A stretch of 10,175 nt of DNA, taken from contig JASLFY010000262.1 in assembly GCA_030150425.1 (NCBI GenBank), forward strand, positions 1 through 10,175. Reading direction: 5' to 3'. Made by a program: the position numbers and the translations under genes. How positions within the stretch are numbered: the stretch's first letter is position 1; every line of letters begins with the position of its first letter. Shown in pieces: positions 1 to 6,750 of the stretch. This DNA is from Yimella sp. (GTDB taxonomy: Bacteria > Actinomycetota > Actinomycetes > Actinomycetales > Dermatophilaceae). The notes beneath the pieces were generated by a model. That model was not told the origin of the DNA. It did no database searches and worked only from the letters and a program-made list of their open reading frames with translations.

Positions 1-26
1 GTTGGTGTTGCCATGGCAACACCAAC
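1..26. terminator. 26-bp perfect palindrome downstream of purH, possible terminator
   Basis: Two 12-base arms (GTTGGTGTTGCC and its complement) flank a central AT, so the whole 26 bp is self-complementary. It lies 27 bases past the purH stop on the minus strand, where a hairpin terminator is expected, and is less GC-rich than its surroundings. The stem touches the window edge, so it may be longer and any T-tract is out of view. A palindromic protein-binding site is the alternative. Confidence 0.5.
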
Positions 27-53
27 CCTCCACTGGAATCGGTCAGCTACCGA

Positions 54-1655
54 CTAATGGGCGAAGTGGCGGGTGCCGGTGAAGTACATCGTCACGCCGG
101 CCTCCTGCGCCGCCGCGATCGCCAGGTCGTCGCGCATCGACCCGCCCGGTGCGACAACCGCCTTCACGCCGGCGTCGATCAGGACCTGCAGGCCGTCGGG
201 GAACGGGAAGAAGGCGTCGGACGCGGCCACCGAACCGGTCGCCCGCTCGGCGCCGGCCCGGTTCACCGCGAGGTGGCAGGAGTCGACCCGGTTCACCTGG
301 CCCATGCCGACGCCGACAGAGGCACCGTCCTTGGCCAGCAGGATCGCGTTCGACTTCACCGCACGCACCGCGCGCCAGGCGAACTGCAGGTCGGCGAGGG
401 TCTGTTCGTCGGCCGGCTCGCCGCTGACCAGGCGCCAGTTCGCCGCGTCGTCACCGCCGGTCACCGCACCGTCGTCGTCGGTGACCTCGGCGTCGACCCC
501 GTCGCTCTCCTGCAGCAGCATGCCGCCGGAGATGATCCGCATGTCGCCGACCCGCTGCCGCGGCGCCGCCTTCAGCAGGCGGATGTTCTTCTTCGCGCTG
601 AGGATTTCCAGTGCCTCCGGCTCGAAGTCGGGGGCGACGACGACCTCGGTGAAGATGTCCTTGACCCGGTCGGCCATCGCGACGGTCACCGTACGGTTCG
701 TGGCGATGACGCCACCGAACGCCGACAGCGAGTCGCACTCGTGGGCCTTGCGGTGGGCGTCGGCGACGTCGCTGCCGACGGCGATGCCGCACGGGTTGGC
801 GTGCTTGATGATCGCGACGGTGGGCTGGTCGCCGTGGTCGTACGCCGCACGGTGCGCCGCGTCGGCGTCGACGTAGTTGTTGAAGCTCATCGCCTTGCCG
901 TGCAGCAGTTCACCCTGTGCCAGGCCCGGACCGCCGGGCTGGAAACCGTTGTCGTACAACGCCGCCGACTGGTGCGGGTTCTCGCCGTAGCGCAGCGTCT
1001 GCTGCTTGGTCCAGGTCGCCCCGATCCACGCCGGGTAGCCCTCGCCGCCCGAGGTGTCGGTGAGCACGTTGCCCATCCACGAGGCGACGTGGACGTCGTA
1101 CGTCGCGGTGTGCACGAACGCCTCGGCGGCCAGCTTCTTGCGCTCCTCCAGCGTGAAGCCACCGGCGCGTACAGCCTCCAGCACGGCGTCGTACGAGCCC
1201 GGGTCGGTCACGATCGCGACGCTCGGGTGGTTCTTCGCGGCGGCGCGGACCATCGACGGGCCGCCGATGTCGATCTGCTCGACGCACTCGTCGACGTTCG
1301 CGCCGGACATCACGGTCTCGGTGAACGGGTAGAGGTTGCTGACCACTAGGTCGAACGGCGCGACCCCCAGGTCGGCCAGCTGCTGCACGTGGTCGGGCTT
1401 GCGGGTGTCGGCCAGGATGCCGGCGTGGACCCGCGGGTGCAGCGTCTTGACGCGGCCGTCGAGGCACTCGGGGAAACCGGTGAGGTCCTCGACCTTGGTG
1501 ACCGGCAGCCCGAGGGACTCGATGCGGGCGGCCGAGCCACCGGTGGAGACGAGTTCGACGCCGGCGTCGTGCAGGCCGCGCACCAGGTCGTCCAGACCGG
1601 TCTTGTCGTAGACGGAGACGAGGGCGCGCTGGATGGGTCGGCGGTCGCCGGACAT
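54..1655 (-). CDS. purH: bifunctional AICAR transformylase / IMP cyclohydrolase PurH
   Basis: Cytosolic enzyme of the last two steps of de novo IMP synthesis: AICAR is formylated by 10-formyl-THF to FAICAR, which is then cyclised to IMP. From the chosen start the protein has 533 residues, close to the usual ~520-530. The N-terminal cyclohydrolase domain (about 1-150) shows STGG at 37-40, GRVKTLHPRVHAGIL at 67-81, NLYPF at 107-111 and IDIGGP at 128-133. The transformylase domain shows LRYGENPHQ at 221-229, the catalytic Lys-His pair in KHANPCG (284-290) and SAFGGVIA at 311-318, and ends in RHF-A-H. ATG 1655 is preferred because AGGAG lies 4 bases upstream and homologues begin at this point; an in-frame ATG at 1688 would add 11 residues (533 to 544). 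Residues about 383-404 form an Asp-rich, probably flexible insert in the transformylase part. The gene is divergent from purN instead of following it in tandem. Stop is TAG. Confidence 0.97.
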   Translation of the reverse strand: MSGDRRPIQRALVSVYDKTGLDDLVRGLHDAGVELVSTGGSAARIESLGLPVTKVEDLTGFPECLDGRVKTLHPRVHAGILADTRKPDHVQQLADLGVAPFDLVVSNLYPFTETVMSGANVDECVEQIDIGGPSMVRAAAKNHPSVAIVTDPGSYDAVLEAVRAGGFTLEERKKLAAEAFVHTATYDVHVASWMGNVLTDTSGGEGYPAWIGATWTKQQTLRYGENPHQSAALYDNGFQPGGPGLAQGELLHGKAMSFNNYVDADAAHRAAYDHGDQPTVAIIKHANPCGIAVGSDVADAHRKAHECDSLSAFGGVIATNRTVTVAMADRVKDIFTEVVVAPDFEPEALEILSAKKNIRLLKAAPRQRVGDMRIISGGMLLQESDGVDAEVTDDDGAVTGGDDAANWRLVSGEPADEQTLADLQFAWRAVRAVKSNAILLAKDGASVGVGMGQVNRVDSCHLAVNRAGAERATGSVAASDAFFPFPDGLQVLIDAGVKAVVAPGGSMRDDLAIAAAQEAGVTMYFTGTRHFAH

Positions 1656-1659
1656 GACA

Positions 1660-1664
1660 CTCCT
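1660..1664 (-). promoter_or_regulatory. purH ribosome binding site
   Basis: AGGAG on the minus strand, 4 bases before ATG 1655. It decides between this start and the upstream in-frame ATG at 1688. Confidence 0.6.
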
Positions 1665-1768
1665 AGTGATGGTTCGTGAGTCGTTCATGGAACGCGGACC
1701 CAGGCGAACGATCCACGCGATGTCACTCCCCGGTGGTCGTCCACCTGCGCCAGTCGTGTGCGTAGCCG

Positions 1769-1774
1769 AGTCTA
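1769..1774 (-). promoter_or_regulatory. candidate purH -10 box
   Basis: TAGACT on the minus strand fits the actinobacterial TANNNT pattern. It would give a purH leader of roughly 105 bases. No good TTGACA-like -35 is visible; the expected position falls on the palindrome at 1781-1797. Confidence 0.35.
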
Positions 1775-1780
1775 GCGACC

Positions 1781-1797
1781 CCTGCGCCGGGCGCAGG
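1781..1797. promoter_or_regulatory. 17-bp palindrome between purH and purN, candidate shared operator
   Basis: CCTGCGCC and GGCGCAGG form perfect 8-base arms around a single G. The site lies 6 bases upstream of the purH -10 candidate and 18 bases upstream of the purN -10 candidate, so it overlaps the expected -35 positions of both divergent promoters. A dimeric regulator bound here could control both genes. Because it is pure GC, a chance palindrome in high-GC DNA cannot be excluded. No known purine regulator site is recognised. Confidence 0.35.
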
Positions 1798-1815
1798 ACG
1801 TCACCCGGCGACGGC

Positions 1816-1821
1816 TAGATT
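1816..1821 (+). promoter_or_regulatory. purN -10 box for a leaderless mRNA
   Basis: TAGATT matches TANNNT and ends 7 bases before the GTG at 1829, so transcription would start at or next to the start codon. There is no Shine-Dalgarno sequence in front of the GTG, as expected for a leaderless actinobacterial transcript. Confidence 0.5.
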
Positions 1822-1828
1822 GCTCCCC

Positions 1829-2437
1829 GTGAGTGCGCGCGTCGTCGTCCTGTTGTCCGGTTCCGGCTCCCTGTTGCAGGCGCTGCTGGACGCCGCCGCC
1901 GATCCCGCGTACGGCGTCGACATCGTCGCCGTCGGCAGCGACCGGCCCGGGGTTCTCGGCCTCGAACGCGCCACTGCAGCAGGCGTTCCCACCTTCACGC
2001 TGCGTACGAAGGACTTCGCCACCCGGACCGACTGGGACCGCGCGCTGACCGAGCAGGTGGCGGCGTACGAGCCCGATCTGGTGGTCTCCGCCGGCTTCCT
2101 GAAGCTGGTCGGTCCGGACTTCCTGGCCCGCTTCGGCGGCCGCTACCTCAACAGCCACAACGCCCTGCTGCCCAGCTTCCCGGGCATCCACGGTCCGGCG
2201 GACGCCCTCGCGTACGGCGTACGCCTGGCCGGCGCGACCCTCTTCGTCGTCGACGAGGGCGTCGACACCGGCGCGATCGTGGCGCAGGTGGCGGTGCCGG
2301 TCGAGGACGACGACACGGTCGAGACGCTCACGGAGCGGATCAAGAGCGCCGAACGGCCACAGTTGGTCGACCACGTCGGTCGGATGGCCCGCGAGGGCTT
2401 CCGGGTCGAGGGTCGCAGGGTCCTGCTCGGCCACTAA
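1829..2437 (+). CDS. purN: phosphoribosylglycinamide formyltransferase PurN
   Basis: Transfers the formyl group of 10-formyl-THF to GAR, the third step of de novo purine synthesis, in the cytosol. From GTG 1829 the product is 202 residues, normal for the family. The phosphate-binding loop is LSGSGSLLQALL (9-20). The active site is in LNSHNALLPSFPG, with Asn108 and His110 matching the catalytic Asn and His of the E. coli enzyme, and Asp146 in DEGVDTG matches the third catalytic residue. The usual HPxLLP has Asn111 for Pro, not a catalytic position. The start rests on the -10 box 7 bases upstream; a TTG at 1820 in the same frame is less likely. The gene reads opposite to both purH and perM. In M. 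tuberculosis (Rv0953c-Rv0957 block) perM, purN and purH run in one direction, so this segment appears rearranged. Two small genes follow on the same strand. Confidence 0.95.
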   Translation: MSARVVVLLSGSGSLLQALLDAAADPAYGVDIVAVGSDRPGVLGLERATAAGVPTFTLRTKDFATRTDWDRALTEQVAAYEPDLVVSAGFLKLVGPDFLARFGGRYLNSHNALLPSFPGIHGPADALAYGVRLAGATLFVVDEGVDTGAIVAQVAVPVEDDDTVETLTERIKSAERPQLVDHVGRMAREGFRVEGRRVLLGH

Positions 2438-2462
2438 ACCACCACCGTCGCCGAATGTTTTC

Positions 2463-2468
2463 TACGCT
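2463..2468 (+). promoter_or_regulatory. candidate -10 box before the small gene pair
   Basis: TACGCT (TANNNT) lies 40 bases before the ATG at 2509, just after purN. It would allow the pair to be transcribed independently of purN. No convincing -35 is seen, and read-through from purN is equally possible. Confidence 0.25.
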
Positions 2469-2508
2469 CGGCAACAGGGGCCACCCGCGACACGGAGGAC
2501 GCAGAGCG

Positions 2509-2766
2509 ATGAACGACGCAGCCGCCCTTGCGCATCCGGACGCCGCAGAACTCGCCGCCCACCAGATGGTGCTCGAGCGGTCGGCCCTCGCCGCGCGTGA
2601 GGTCGCCGACTCCTGCGCGACCATCGCACCGGACTCCCCCGTCGACGCCTCGATCGCCCACGCCCTCGCGCAGCTCGCGCCCGTGCTCGCCGGCGTCGGT
2701 GACGCCGTCGCCGACGGACTCGACGACCTGGTCGGGATCGTCCGCACCGGTCGAGGCGCGCCGTGA
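2509..2766 (+). CDS. unrecognised small helical protein, first gene of a coupled pair
   Basis: An 85-residue acidic, alanine-rich protein that I do not recognise. ATG 2509 is chosen because GGAGG at 2494-2498 lies 10 bases upstream; an in-frame ATG at 2455 lacks such a site and would add 18 unlikely residues. The sequence reads as two amphipathic helices (about 8-40 and 46-80) separated by a Pro-containing turn at 41-45, so a helical hairpin is likely. There is no signal peptide, membrane segment or metal-binding cluster, and only one Cys (36). The stop overlaps the GTG start of the next gene by four bases, which suggests translational coupling and perhaps a protein complex. The two-helix size recalls type VII secretion targets of the EspC/WXG100 kind, but there is no WXG and no Tyr at all, so I do not assign it. 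Confidence 0.7.
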   Translation: MNDAAALAHPDAAELAAHQMVLERSALAAREVADSCATIAPDSPVDASIAHALAQLAPVLAGVGDAVADGLDDLVGIVRTGRGAP

Positions 2767-3233
2767 CCGCCGAAGCGGTCGCCGTCCGCGACCTGGCCCG
2801 CAAGCTCGGCCGGCACGTCGATCAGCTCACCCGGCAGCGGCTGAACGTACTGACCGCGTCGGTGAACGTCATCATCCAACTCCCGGCCGACCACCTTCCC
2901 GGTTTCACCCGGGTCAGCGCTCTCACCGGCGCGCAGCTGGAGGCCTACACCGGCTCCCTCGCCGCCCTCGGGGATGCGTTGACCGGCTATGCGACCGCCC
3001 TCGAGCGTGGTGACTCCGAACAGATCCAGGTCGCCCGCGACCGGGTCGTCGGACTGAGCCGCGCCGAGACCGAGTTGTGGTCGCCGCTCGGGCCGCCCGA
3101 CCGGGCCGACGTACGCCGCCGGGTGGCCGCGCAGCGCACTCCCACCTCGACGGTCGACCACGACTGCGATCGCAGCGCTGCCGCGAGCGACGTACGCACG
3201 GCGGACGTCGACCTCGACGTCTCGCCGGACTGA
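2763..3233 (+). CDS. unrecognised helical protein with acidic tail, second gene of the pair
   Basis: A 156-residue protein of unknown function that starts with the GTG inside the GTGA overlap with the preceding stop. Residues about 3-38 form a helix rich in Arg, Leu and Val (LARKLGRHVDQLTRQRLNVL), followed by a Pro-rich turn (PADHLPGF, 41-48), helices at about 56-82 and 86-106, and a polar, Asp-rich, probably disordered tail from about 125 to the end. No signal peptide or membrane segment is seen. Third-position G/C richness matches the neighbouring genes, which supports real coding. It ends 22 bases from the convergent stop of perM, with no obvious terminator between. Possible roles, as a binding partner of the 85-residue protein or as a regulator, are guesses. 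The pair may be restricted to one actinomycete lineage. Confidence 0.7.
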   Translation: MTAEAVAVRDLARKLGRHVDQLTRQRLNVLTASVNVIIQLPADHLPGFTRVSALTGAQLEAYTGSLAALGDALTGYATALERGDSEQIQVARDRVVGLSRAETELWSPLGPPDRADVRRRVAAQRTPTSTVDHDCDRSAAASDVRTADVDLDVSPD

Positions 3234-3255
3234 GCCGGGGAGCCGCCCTCGCGGT

Positions 3256-4464
3256 TCAGACGCGGGTGCGGCGAAGGTGCCAGGCGACGGCGACGACCAT
3301 CGCGCCGAGCAGGGCCTCCAGCACCACGAAGACCATGGACAGCAGCGTCGGGCCGACGACGTCCAGTCGGCCCGGGCTCATCCCCGCTCGGCTCAGCCAG
3401 CCCAGCAGCACGAAGCCGAGACCGAACAGTCCGGCCGCGGTCGCGACCGTCCGCAGCTTGCTGGTGAGGGTGCTGAGCGTCGCCATGGACGCCACCACCC
3501 GCCAGCCGATCAGACCGCCGACCGCGACCGGGAGGAGCACCGCGAGGCGCAGCACACCAGGCAGCTGACCGGCCTCGGGCAGGATGCCGAACAACGGGAT
3601 GCTCGGCAGGGTCGCCGGGGTGACGACGCCCAGCGAGGCGTGGCCCGAACCCAGCGAGATCGCGCCACCGCCGGTCCAGGCGGCGCCGGACACGATCAGG
3701 TTCGGCAGCGCGGTCAGCTGGGCCAGCCACAGCAGCGCGGTGCCGGAGCCGCTCACGTCGAGCAGCGCGGCGATCTTGCCCATCCGCTCGAGGTGGAACA
3801 TCATCCCGGCGAAGACCACGACGAAACCGACCGTCAGCATCGCCAGCAGCCCCTCCAGGGCCGGTCGTACGGCGCGGTGGACGCTGCGGTGCAGTCGCTC
3901 GTCGAGCGCCTCCAGCCACGGCCACGCGGCGCCCTCACCGTCGCGGTGGCGGCTCCAGAGCATGCCCACGACGGTGACCAGCAGGGCACCCGGGAGAACC
4001 GTCCAGAGGATGACCGGGGCGCTGCCGGCGTACGACAGGCAGCAGACCAGCAGGGTCGCGATCAGCTGCCCGGCGACGAAGGTGACACCGGCCTTCTGTT
4101 GCAGGTGGCCGTCGAGCTCGTCGTCGTCCAGGCGTTGCTGCACCGGCCGGAAGGCCCACCGGGTCAGCACCACGGCGAGCGCGGTGAGCAGGACGGGAGA
4201 GAGATGGACGGCGTCGATCCCACTGCCGGACACGCTGACCGAGCCGCGCAACGACAGGCCGGTGAGGGTGCCGGTGAACGCGAGCGCGTCGGACCAGGCG
4301 ACCGACGTACGCGGGTCGAGGGTCCACCCCAGCAGGATCGGTACGAAGACGACGAGGGCGAACGCCACCGGCCCGACGACGCCGTAACCCAGCGCGACGA
4401 GGTAGGGCGGCACGCCGGTGGAGCGGGTCGACCGGTCGGGGGTGGTGCGTTCGAGCAGAGTCAT
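3256..4464 (-). CDS. perM: PerM-like multi-pass membrane protein (DUF6350)
   Basis: Integral membrane protein of the DUF6350 family. Its mycobacterial member PerM (Rv0955), next to sucCD and purNH, is implicated in cell division and persistence in acid and low magnesium. From ATG 4464 it has 402 residues with about eight to ten hydrophobic segments, near residues 21-47, 60-75, 89-106, 126-143, 150-169, 206-226, 243-262, 303-321, 338-356 and 368-396. The stretch ALPNLIVSGAAWTGGGAISLG (252-272) is the Asn/Trp/Gly-rich part I associate with this family. The end is Arg-rich (HLRRTRV), as expected for a cytoplasmic tail. The start is uncertain: neither ATG 4464 nor the in-frame GTG 4533 (23 residues longer) has a well-spaced Shine-Dalgarno sequence. 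It lies downstream of sucD but beyond a strong hairpin, so it may need its own promoter, which I could not find. It is convergent with the small gene pair. Confidence 0.88.
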   Translation of the reverse strand: MTLLERTTPDRSTRSTGVPPYLVALGYGVVGPVAFALVVFVPILLGWTLDPRTSVAWSDALAFTGTLTGLSLRGSVSVSGSGIDAVHLSPVLLTALAVVLTRWAFRPVQQRLDDDELDGHLQQKAGVTFVAGQLIATLLVCCLSYAGSAPVILWTVLPGALLVTVVGMLWSRHRDGEGAAWPWLEALDERLHRSVHRAVRPALEGLLAMLTVGFVVVFAGMMFHLERMGKIAALLDVSGSGTALLWLAQLTALPNLIVSGAAWTGGGAISLGSGHASLGVVTPATLPSIPLFGILPEAGQLPGVLRLAVLLPVAVGGLIGWRVVASMATLSTLTSKLRTVATAAGLFGLGFVLLGWLSRAGMSPGRLDVVGPTLLSMVFVVLEALLGAMVVAVAWHLRRTRV

Positions 4465-4544
4465 CGCCAGCCATGGTCGCCGGTGCGTCCGGCGGAGTCG
4501 GTCAGGCGCGCCGGGGTGTGGCGCGATTCGCACCTCCGGGAACG

Positions 4545-4578
4545 ACGAAGCGCCCCGAGCGAACTCGGGGCGCTTCGT
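4545..4578 (-). terminator. intrinsic terminator of the sucCD operon
   Basis: A perfect 15-bp stem (ACGAAGCGCCCCGAG on the minus strand and its complement) closes a four-base loop that reads TTCG on the minus strand, a stable UUCG-type tetraloop. It starts 37 bases past the sucD stop. Only a short T-containing stretch follows (TCGTTCC), typical of high-GC actinobacterial terminators. It separates sucD from perM. Confidence 0.85.
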
Positions 4579-4615
4579 TCCTCGACCGTTACGTCGGCCG
4601 TGGCCTTCGCGTGGC

Positions 4616-5506
4616 TCAGGCCAAGGACTTCATGACCTCACGCATGAGCGCCGCGGTCTCCGACGGGGTCTTGCCGACCTTCACACCGGCGGCCTCGAGG
4701 GCCTCCTTCTTGGCGGCGGCGGTGCCGGACGAGCCGGACACGATGGCGCCGGCGGGGCCCATCGTCTTGCCCTCCGGGGCGGTGAAACCCGCGACGTAGC
4801 CGACGACCGGCTTGGTCACGTTCTCCTTGATGTACGCCGCGGCGCGCTCCTCGGCGTCGCCACCGATCTCACCGATCATCACGATGGCGACCGTCTCCGG
4901 GTCGGCCTCGAACGCCTCGAGGGCGTCGATGTGGGTGGTGCCGATGATCGGGTCACCACCGATGCCGATGGCGGTCGAGAAGCCGAACTCCTTGAGCTCG
5001 TACATCATCTGGTAGGTGAGGGTGCCGGACTTGGAGACCAGCCCGATCTTGCCCGGGCCGGCGATGTCGGCCGGGATGATGCCCGCGTTGGACTGACCGG
5101 GGCTGATGATGCCCGGGCAGTTCGGACCGATGATCCGGGTGGTGCCCTTGCCCTTGGCGTAGTTGTAGAACTCCGCAGAGTCCTTCACCGCGATGCCCTC
5201 GGTGATCACGACGGCCAGCGGGATCTCGGCGTCGACGGCCTCGACCACGGCCGCCTTGGCGAAAGCCGGCGGCACGAACACGACGGACACGTTGGCGCCG
5301 GTCTCGTCCATGGCCTCCTTGACGGAGCCGTAGACCTTGACCTGCTTGCCCTCGGGGAAGTCGACCGTCTGGCCGGCCTTGCGCGGGTTCACGCCACCGA
5401 CGACGTTGGTGCCCGAGGCGAGCATGCGCGTGGTGTGCTTCATGCCCTCCGAACCGGTCATGCCCTGGACGATGACCTTGGAGTCAGCGTTGAGAAAAAT
5501 AGACAC
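4616..5506 (-). CDS. sucD: succinyl-CoA synthetase alpha subunit, catalytic His replaced by Pro
   Basis: Alpha subunit of the TCA-cycle enzyme that interconverts succinyl-CoA and succinate with formation of ATP or GTP. It is 296 residues long, normal for SucD. The N-terminal CoA-binding Rossmann domain shows VIVQGMTGSEG (11-21), GGVNPRKAG (37-45) and FVPP (77-80). The ligase domain shows IIGPNCPGIISPG (125-137), SKSGTLTYQM (158-167), GIGGDPIIGTTHIDA (181-195) and GEIGGDAEE (212-220), whose Glu213 matches the Glu that contacts the phosphohistidine in the E. coli enzyme. The loop that should read GHAGAI reads GPAGAI: codon 251 (4754-4756) is CCC, not CAC. This His is phosphorylated during catalysis in characterised enzymes, so activity is doubtful unless the base is an error. 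Everything around it is intact. GTG 5506 is supported by AAGGGA 10 bases upstream, and the gap to sucC is 16 bases, so they form one operon. Confidence 0.95.
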   Translation of the reverse strand: MSIFLNADSKVIVQGMTGSEGMKHTTRMLASGTNVVGGVNPRKAGQTVDFPEGKQVKVYGSVKEAMDETGANVSVVFVPPAFAKAAVVEAVDAEIPLAVVITEGIAVKDSAEFYNYAKGKGTTRIIGPNCPGIISPGQSNAGIIPADIAGPGKIGLVSKSGTLTYQMMYELKEFGFSTAIGIGGDPIIGTTHIDALEAFEADPETVAIVMIGEIGGDAEERAAAYIKENVTKPVVGYVAGFTAPEGKTMGPAGAIVSGSSGTAAAKKEALEAAGVKVGKTPSETAALMREVMKSLA

Positions 5507-5522
5507 GAAAGTGGGTTCCCTT

Positions 5523-6707
5523 TCAGTTCTGCGCGGCCAGTTCGGCGGCCTTGCGGGCGGCGCCGTCCATGGTCTCCTCGACGGTGACCAGCGGGTGGTT
5601 GAAGTCGGCGAGGATCTTGCGGCCCTCCTCCACGGCGTTGCCGTCGAGTCGCACGACCAGCGGCTTGGTGGCGCTGTCGCCCAGGGTCTTCAGCGCGCCG
5701 ACGATGCCGTTGGCGACCGCGTCGCACGCGGTGATGCCACCGAAGACGTTCACGAAGACCGACTTGACCTGCTCGTCGCCCAGGATGACGTCGAGACCGT
5801 TGGCCATGACTTCGGCGGAGGCTCCACCACCGATGTCGAGGAAGTTCGCCGGCTTGGCGGCGCCACCGGTGTAGTCCTCACCGGCGTACGCGACGACGTC
5901 GAGGGTCGACATGACCAGGCCCGCGCCGTTGCCGATGATGCCGACGTTGCCGTCGAGCTTGACGTAGTTGAGGTTCATCGCCTTGGCCTTGGCCTCCAGC
6001 GGGTCCGCCGCGGCCTTGTCCTCGAGCGCCTCGTGGTCGGGGTGACGGAAGTCGGCGTTCGCGTCGAGCGACACCTTGCCGTCGAGGGCGACGATGTCGC
6101 CGTCCTTGGTCTTCACCAGCGGGTTGACCTCGACCAGGGTGGCGTCCTCGTCGCGGTAGACGGCCCAGAGCTTCTGCAGCACCGGGACGATCTTCGCGGC
6201 GGTCTCGTCGTCGAAGCGCGCCGCCTCGACGATCTCCTTCGCCTTGGCCTCGTCGATGCCGGTGTTCGGGTCGACCTCGATGCGGGCGAGGGCCTCGGGG
6301 CGCTCGACGGCGAGCTGCTCGATCTCCATGCCGCCCTCCTTGGAGCACATGGCGAGGTAGCTGCGGTTGGCCCGGTCGAGCAGGATGGAGAAGTAGTACT
6401 CCTCCTCGATCTGCGCGCCCTGGGCGATCATCACGGTGCCGACGGTGTGGCCCTTGATGTCCATCCCGAGGATGGCCTGGGCGTGCTGCTCGGCCTCGTC
6501 GGCCGACTTGGCGACCTTGACGCCGCCGGCCTTGCCGCGGCCACCGGTCTTGACCTGTGCCTTGACGACGGTCACGCCGCCGGACTTGGCACCGATCTCC
6601 TCGGCGGCTGCCTTGGCGTCGGCCGGGGTTGTCGCGATCTTGCCGGCGAGCACGGGTACACCGTGTGCCTCGAACATGTCGCGCGCTTGGTACTCGAAAA
6701 GATCCAC
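5523..6707 (-). CDS. sucC: succinyl-CoA synthetase beta subunit (ADP- or GDP-forming)
   Basis: Nucleotide-binding beta subunit that pairs with SucD in the TCA cycle. It has 394 residues, the expected length. The ATP-grasp part contains VKAQVKTGGRGKAGGVK (48-64), the nucleotide-contact region EEEYYFSILLDR (101-112), LVEVNPLV (191-198, including the conserved Glu193 near the phosphohistidine loop) and ALDGKVSLDANADFR (207-221). The C-terminal CoA-ligase domain shows NGAGLVMSTLD (260-270), NFLDIGGGAS (288-297) and VFGGITACDAVANGI (321-335). No key residue appears missing. GTG 6707 fits the conserved MDLFEYQA start and has AAGGA 10 bases upstream. sucD follows after 16 bases. The B12-binding gene ends 46 bases upstream on the same strand, so co-transcription is possible, though a -10-like TAAAGT lies in the gap. 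Confidence 0.97.
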   Translation of the reverse strand: MDLFEYQARDMFEAHGVPVLAGKIATTPADAKAAAEEIGAKSGGVTVVKAQVKTGGRGKAGGVKVAKSADEAEQHAQAILGMDIKGHTVGTVMIAQGAQIEEEYYFSILLDRANRSYLAMCSKEGGMEIEQLAVERPEALARIEVDPNTGIDEAKAKEIVEAARFDDETAAKIVPVLQKLWAVYRDEDATLVEVNPLVKTKDGDIVALDGKVSLDANADFRHPDHEALEDKAAADPLEAKAKAMNLNYVKLDGNVGIIGNGAGLVMSTLDVVAYAGEDYTGGAAKPANFLDIGGGASAEVMANGLDVILGDEQVKSVFVNVFGGITACDAVANGIVGALKTLGDSATKPLVVRLDGNAVEEGRKILADFNHPLVTVEETMDGAARKAAELAAQN

Positions 6708-6750
6708 GCGGAATCCGTCCTTGCTGTGAGGTTGGAATTTTCCGCTTGCG

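Noticed and set aside
57..1349. Long open frame on the plus strand opposite purH (430 codons), with shorter ones beside it
   Set aside because: The product is Arg/Val/Gly-rich with no recognisable domain and lies wholly opposite the conserved purH; typical antisense openness of high-GC genes.
2509..3233. Small gene pair as a type VII secretion (EsxAB or EspC-like) substrate pair
   Set aside because: No WXG motif, no YxxxD/E secretion signal in either protein, and no ESX component nearby; only the helical-hairpin size fits.
3935..4474. 179-residue minus-strand frame starting with ATG at 4474, close to the perM start
   Set aside because: Out of frame with the conserved membrane segments; Arg/Pro-rich shadow. 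It only complicates the choice of perM start.
3277..4635. Long plus-strand frames opposite perM, and similar ones opposite sucD, sucC and pcrA
   Set aside because: Low-complexity Gln/Arg/Asp/Gly-rich translations caused by GC-biased codons of the real minus-strand genes.
4616..5506. sucD as a pseudogene because of the missing histidine
   Set aside because: Length, frame and all other motifs are intact, so I keep it as a gene with an unusual residue.
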